A stretch of DNA of 64,000 nt, from contig OX344765.1 in NCBI GenBank assembly GCA_947034895.1, positions 37,453,001 through 37,517,000 on the forward strand, written 5' to 3'. How positions within the stretch are numbered: position 1 is the first letter of the stretch; each line of letters begins with the position of its first letter. The notes under the pieces are model-generated. The model was not told the origin of the DNA. It made no database searches and worked only from the letters and a program-made list of their open reading frames with translations. Of this stretch, positions 59,954-64,000 are shown in pieces. The translations under genes and the position numbers were made by a program. This DNA is from Rhytidiadelphus loreus (lineage: Eukaryota > Streptophyta > Bryopsida > Hypnales > Hylocomiaceae).

Positions 59954-62718
59954 CACTAATGATGATAAATAGTGTTGGCAACACTATTTACGAAGCTCAA
60001 CACTAAAGGTCAACAATCTTGTTAATGTTACCAACACTATTTATCAATATAGACACTAAATGTAAACTACTGGATATAAATTTTTTACAAGTTTACATTT
60101 AGTGTTACCTATTATTTCATTAAATTGCAATGAAGTAAAAACACTTAAATATACAAATGCTTTTTCAAATGAATACTTTCTTAGATAAAAATTAGAACCT
60201 TTGTAAATTAACATTCTCTACTTTCAAAGTACAATCAAAAGACAAAAAAATCTTGAAAAGGATTTCTTTTCATATGATAAGAATGAATAAAATTAGAAAT
60301 AGATTAAATATACAAAAAATTCATAAGAAAAATATTCATTGCAAATATGAAATATGCAAAACATACAATTTGAATTACAAAATGTATCACAAGAACTAGA
60401 ATTGAAGGGAAAATTTTTAAAAATTCATATTCATAAACAATGCAAAAATAACAAAACCAATATCTAAATTGGCCTACCATATTGAGCTACATCTTGTCCA
60501 TCAAAGTACAGTCGATGTTTAGCAACTATTTCTTGAAGATGTGGAAATAACTGATCCAAACTCCAAGAGCCATCAAGACCTAATGCCAAACCACAACGAA
60601 TCATGGCTTTTCTAGCATAAGATATGTTATTGCAATCTATTTGTTTGTTGACATCTTCAACACTATCAACTGCCAATTGAAGAAAAAATCTCTTACCAGG
60701 GTTGGTAAGTTTACCAGACCATTGACCATCTCCACGAGCAGTATTCTGCCAAGCATTGGCTCCAATTAATTTTGTCTTCTTGGCTTCCCAATGCTTTGTC
60801 CAGGCATCTTTTATCTTCGAAATGATAAATGTATCCGCAGGTTGACAAAGATGTATTGAGCAAGGTGGCAAATACCTCAAAATTGTTTGCTTTTCAGCCA
60901 AAACGGTCCCCAATCTTGCAGTGATGTTGTGACTAGTACAATTATCAACCCAAACCATTTTAGTTCGATGTTGCACATCAGCTTGAAAAGCCCGAGGTTC
61001 TTCAAAGTATTGAGGAAACAATGATTGGTCTATCCAACCTTTGGGGCCACTTCTATAAGTCACTCCTGGGATGTCATCATCAAGGCCTCTAATGGAATAA
61101 TTACTATTTGCATTAGTAAATATTAGCATAGGAGCTTCTATCATGGCTCGACGTCCTCCAGAGATTCTGACAACCATTGTCATAGAATCTCCACCTGAAA
61201 CTACTTCAGCATATTTGACAGAAGTGTCTCCTCGAAATCCCAAAGTACGACTGTTGTCAATGTTGACAACAAAATGAGTCTCATCTATGTTTTCTATGAG
61301 GTTTTCATCTAACAAGCCAGATTGAAATCCCCTTTGTAAAACACCCAAATGATATGTTGTTTGCATTTTAATGAAATTTTCCTTTTCTACACTACATGTC
61401 AATCTACCTCGTTGAGATAGTAGAACAATATTGTGAACATCCATAAATTGTTGCATCCAACTATGACATATTTTTTCTGTAAGTAATATGCCATCTTTTG
61501 GATCTCTAGACTGTTGTGTGTATATAGAGTCTTGAGCCACTAATATGCTCAGTGCTAGCTCAATTAGCAAGCCTAAAGAAAATTTCACCCTAGTCTTTTT
61601 GAACCTTTCAAATGCATCAAGAAGTTTAGGGTAAAGCCATTGTACCCAATTAGAGCGTTTCTGGCCATGTCCAAAAGCTGCCTTCATCAACAAGCGCTTC
61701 CGAATTCCAACACAACTTCGACTACAAGAAAGAGTCAAATTGGAGTCTTCACCGTTGTCAATGGTCAATGTATCACGCAACTTCCACCATCGTGATGCTC
61801 TCATAAGGTTGGCACTTTTCTGTCCTCGAAATTGTTGTGGAAAAGCTCCAACTGTGCGTGAACAAAGGCCTCTAAGACCATGCAATGACTCATCCTCAAT
61901 CATCCAAGCAATGACAATTTTATGTGTTGCAATAGTAGAAACTTCTTGCAATGCACGTGAAGTGCCAATGTTTGGATTGAGGTCATGAAGAGGAGGAGAT
62001 CGTGGGACTGCATTGACATTCATGGTAGTAGAAGAAGAAAAATCCTGATAAATAAAATGAACAAAATCAAATTTTAGAAATAAAAACCATATGTGTAAGA
62101 AGAGTGGTGCAAACAATGAAAATAGTAAAATTAGGTTAACCCATACTAATCTCTTCACATTTGACACTATACACATACTTACTAATACTACAATATATTT
62201 CATAAATATTGAATGTAACAAACATTTTTAACAAAAAAAACCTAAACAAAAAAAGGAAACAACAATTAATCATATAAAAAAAATTTAAATGTTGACAACA
62301 TACCTCTTTGTGAAGTCTTCTAAAGTTGGGAGAAGGAGGAGGGAGGAAGGAGGAGAGGGAGGAAGGAGGAGAGGGAGGAGGGAGGGGCAGGGCTTGGCGT
62401 AGTAGGGCCAAGGCGGAGCAAGCCAGGGAGGGCCGAGCCAGGAAGCAGGCTAGGGCAGAGCAGGGCAAGCAGGGCAGGCGGAAGCAAGCAGACGAGCGGG
62501 GTTGGAGGGAGTTTGGCAGGCAGGGAAGGGTTGGAGGGAGGAGGGGTTGGAGGGAGGGCGGTGAAGGGGTTGGAGGTTGACGGGAGGCAAGTGGTGAAGG
62601 GGTTGGAGGGGGATTTAGGGTTTGAACACCATTAGTCAAGTAGTTGGAGATTAGAGTGGGTGGGGTAGAAAGCTAGGTAACACTATTTATAACACGACAC
62701 TATTTATCATCATTAGTG
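59954..62718 (-). mobile_element. pogo-type (Tc1/mariner superfamily) DNA transposon, copy B, apparently intact
   Basis: The TIRs are perfect for 22 bp (CACTAATGATGATAAATAGT then GT). TA duplications stand at 59952-59953 and 62719-62720. The 2765-bp element codes on the minus strand for a transposase with no internal stop. It sits inside the RT of a decayed copia element. A second internal copy of the AATAGTGTTG motif in inverted orientation follows each end. Confidence 0.93.
60464..62639 (-). CDS. pogo-type DDE transposase (copy B)
   Basis: DDE_1-type cut-and-paste transposase. Best model: exon 1 62304-62639 (ATG, 112 codons, very Pro/Leu-rich), intron with donor GAG|GTATGT and acceptor TTATCAG, exon 2 60464-62044, in phase, ~638 residues. 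Alternatively translation starts at ATG 62023 (519 residues). Catalytic Asp residues lie in NIDETHFVVN, VWVDNCTSHN and LPPCSIHLCQPADTFI, matching the NxDET, DN..SH and QP.D patterns of pogo/Tigger transposases. The stretch before them (LVEL-like ALSILVAQDSIYTQQS, SWMQQFMDVHNI, LLSQRGRLTC) should contain the DNA-binding part. The third acidic residue is Asp, typical of pogo. No lesions are visible, so it may be functional. The exon 1 G/C-rich bias (plus strand G-rich) is striking. Confidence 0.88.
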
Positions 62719-63189
62719 TAGTCAAGTTGTTTCTAGTCCAGACAAACATCGTGGTATTAAATTACAACGGGCATTATATGGTCTGGACTTTAAAATAATC
62801 TGGACTTATGTGGTCAACAACTAAGGGACTATCTCATTAAGCATCACTTTATAAATGATCCATTGCTCCCATGTCTCTTTATCAAACGAGAGAAATATGG
62901 ATTTGTAATCATTGCAGTTTATGTTGATGATTTGAACCTTGTGGGCATCGAATTTTCATGTACTATAGTCACTGAACTCCTTGTTCGTGAATTTGAAATG
63001 AAGTTGCTTGGAAATACTACCTTTTGTATTGGCTTACAAGTTCTTCACTTGAAAGATGGTAGCATTTTTCTTTCACAAATAGCTTATATCAAACAGATCT
63101 TGAAAAGATTGAATATGACAAACGCATATCTACTATGTTGGTCGAAACACAGATGATGGTCCTTATCGCCTTTGCAAGGATGAGGAGGA

Positions 63190-63862
63190 ATTATTGGGTG
63201 AACAATACCCATACCTCACTGTAGTTGGAGCACTTTTATATTTGTCTACATCTACACATCTTGATATTGCATTTGCAATTAGTGTCCTTGCAAAGCATAG
63301 TGCTCGTTCCACATTACCACATTGGAATGGCATTAAACACCTTCTTCGTTATTTGAAAGGCACTAAAGACTTGGGATTACATTATTCTCGATTAGTAGAT
63401 CCCAAATTAGTTGGATATGTTGATGTTGGCTACAAATCTGACCCTCCAACATCACAATCTCAAACAAGCTATGTTTTCTTACGACATGGAGCTGCAATAT
63501 CTTGGAAATCGGTAAAACAAACAATAATTGCAACATCATCTAATCATGCAAAAATTACTGCTTTGCATGAAGCATCTCAGGAATGCATTTGGTTGAGATC
63601 AATTGATAAGTTTGTCCAAACAAATTGTGGATTACCATATGATGATTCTCTAACTATCTTATGTGAAAACAACAGTGCTTGTGTTGCACGAATGCAAGTG
63701 GGTTTTGTTAAGGGTGATCGAACTAAACATATTGATCCAAAATATTTCAACTATACCCATGACTTAATTACAGAGCAAACACTTGAAATCAAGAAAATCA
63801 TATCAGTAGAAAATCTTGCAGATATCTTCACTAAATCTCTTCCATTATCTATTCATTGTTGA
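63190..63862 (+). pseudogene. Ty1/copia RNase H segment
   Basis: A 222-residue open frame carries the C-terminal copia RNase H region: YLTVVGALLYLSTSTHLDIAF, HLLRYLKGTKDLGL, GYVDVGYKSDP, SWKSVKQTIIATSS and FTKSLP near the end. It is the best-preserved part of this element. The downstream TTTTTCCCACTAGGTTTTACC at ~63965-63985 is the usual sequence preceding the polypurine tract, so the 3' LTR should start just outside the window. Confidence 0.85.
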
Positions 63863-64000
63863 CTTATTCATGGCATTAGAATGTAGTGATTCAATACTTT
63901 AGAACAAGAAATTGAATAGATTTTATTATTATTGTAGAAACCTTTTATTTTCTTCCATGGTTTTTTCCCACTAGGTTTTACCATGAAAATGAATTGAAAA

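Larger units (their letters stand above)
59040..63160 (+). pseudogene. Ty1/copia reverse-transcriptase remnant, split by a DNA transposon
   Basis: The RT begins around 59550 (SDWLKWKIVNEEEYASL), continues through VAQGFSQKFDIDYDSTYSPV and stops at 59953, where the pogo-type element (59954-62718) is inserted. It resumes at 62719 and reaches the catalytic VYVDDLN at ~62915. Dropping the insert and one TA keeps the RT frame across the junction. A frameshift near 59670 and stops near 62820 and 63155 show that the copia copy has decayed. Confidence 0.85.

Noticed and set aside
62045..62221. Hydrophobic N-terminal extension of the copy B transposase
   Set aside because: It precedes a good acceptor (TTATCAG) and reads like intron sequence; the spliced model removes it.

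Overview
The window is nuclear DNA of a land plant. It has intron-rich genes with canonical plant splice sites, AT-rich intergenic DNA, and many plant-type transposable elements. The best clue to lineage is a kinase / NB-ARC / LRR gene at 41-46 kb. That fusion order, with LRR units reading roughly 'LPKEVGNLSSLTTL..CSSL', is typical of moss NLRs as I know them, so a moss (or at least a bryophyte) is my inference. It cannot be proved from the window.

Layout. 0-13 kb is the gene-rich end: an STN8-type thylakoid protein kinase (minus strand, 3' end off the window), divergently arranged with a 17-exon IBR3/ACAD10-type peroxisomal acyl-CoA dehydrogenase (plus strand), then an orphan exon and a VTT/SNARE-associated membrane protein (minus strand). 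13-41 kb is repeat-rich. It holds a GC-richer gag-like reading frame with two in-frame amber stops (17.6-19.2 kb), a decayed pogo-type DNA transposon (26.8-29.7 kb), a 250-bp MITE with related ends, a 5'-truncated LINE nested in another MITE (30.7-31.8 kb), and a further MITE family. 41-46 kb is the kinase-NB-ARC-LRR gene, now a pseudogene: a 172-bp CACTA-type MITE sits in its ARC2 coding sequence, and a premature TAG and a broken LRR stretch add to the damage. 48-64 kb holds a decayed TE-like ORF, two non-autonomous CACTA elements (one carrying a minisatellite and a tRNA-like SINE), and a decayed Ty1/copia element interrupted by a second pogo-type element whose transposase looks intact.

How it fits together. 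The first 13 kb serves chloroplast phosphorylation, peroxisomal acyl-CoA / indole-3-butyrate metabolism and endomembrane function, with no sign of co-regulation beyond one shared divergent promoter region. The rest is mainly a record of nested transposition. For five insertions the target-site duplication can be read directly, and for two of them (MITE in the NLR, pogo in copia) removing the insert with one duplication copy restores the host reading frame. I found no clearly new biological system. The strongest leads are the seemingly intact pogo-like element with related MITE ends, and the NLR inactivated by a MITE.

Exon boundaries were assigned by eye from splice consensus, frame continuity and remembered family conservation. 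No alignment or transcript data were available.
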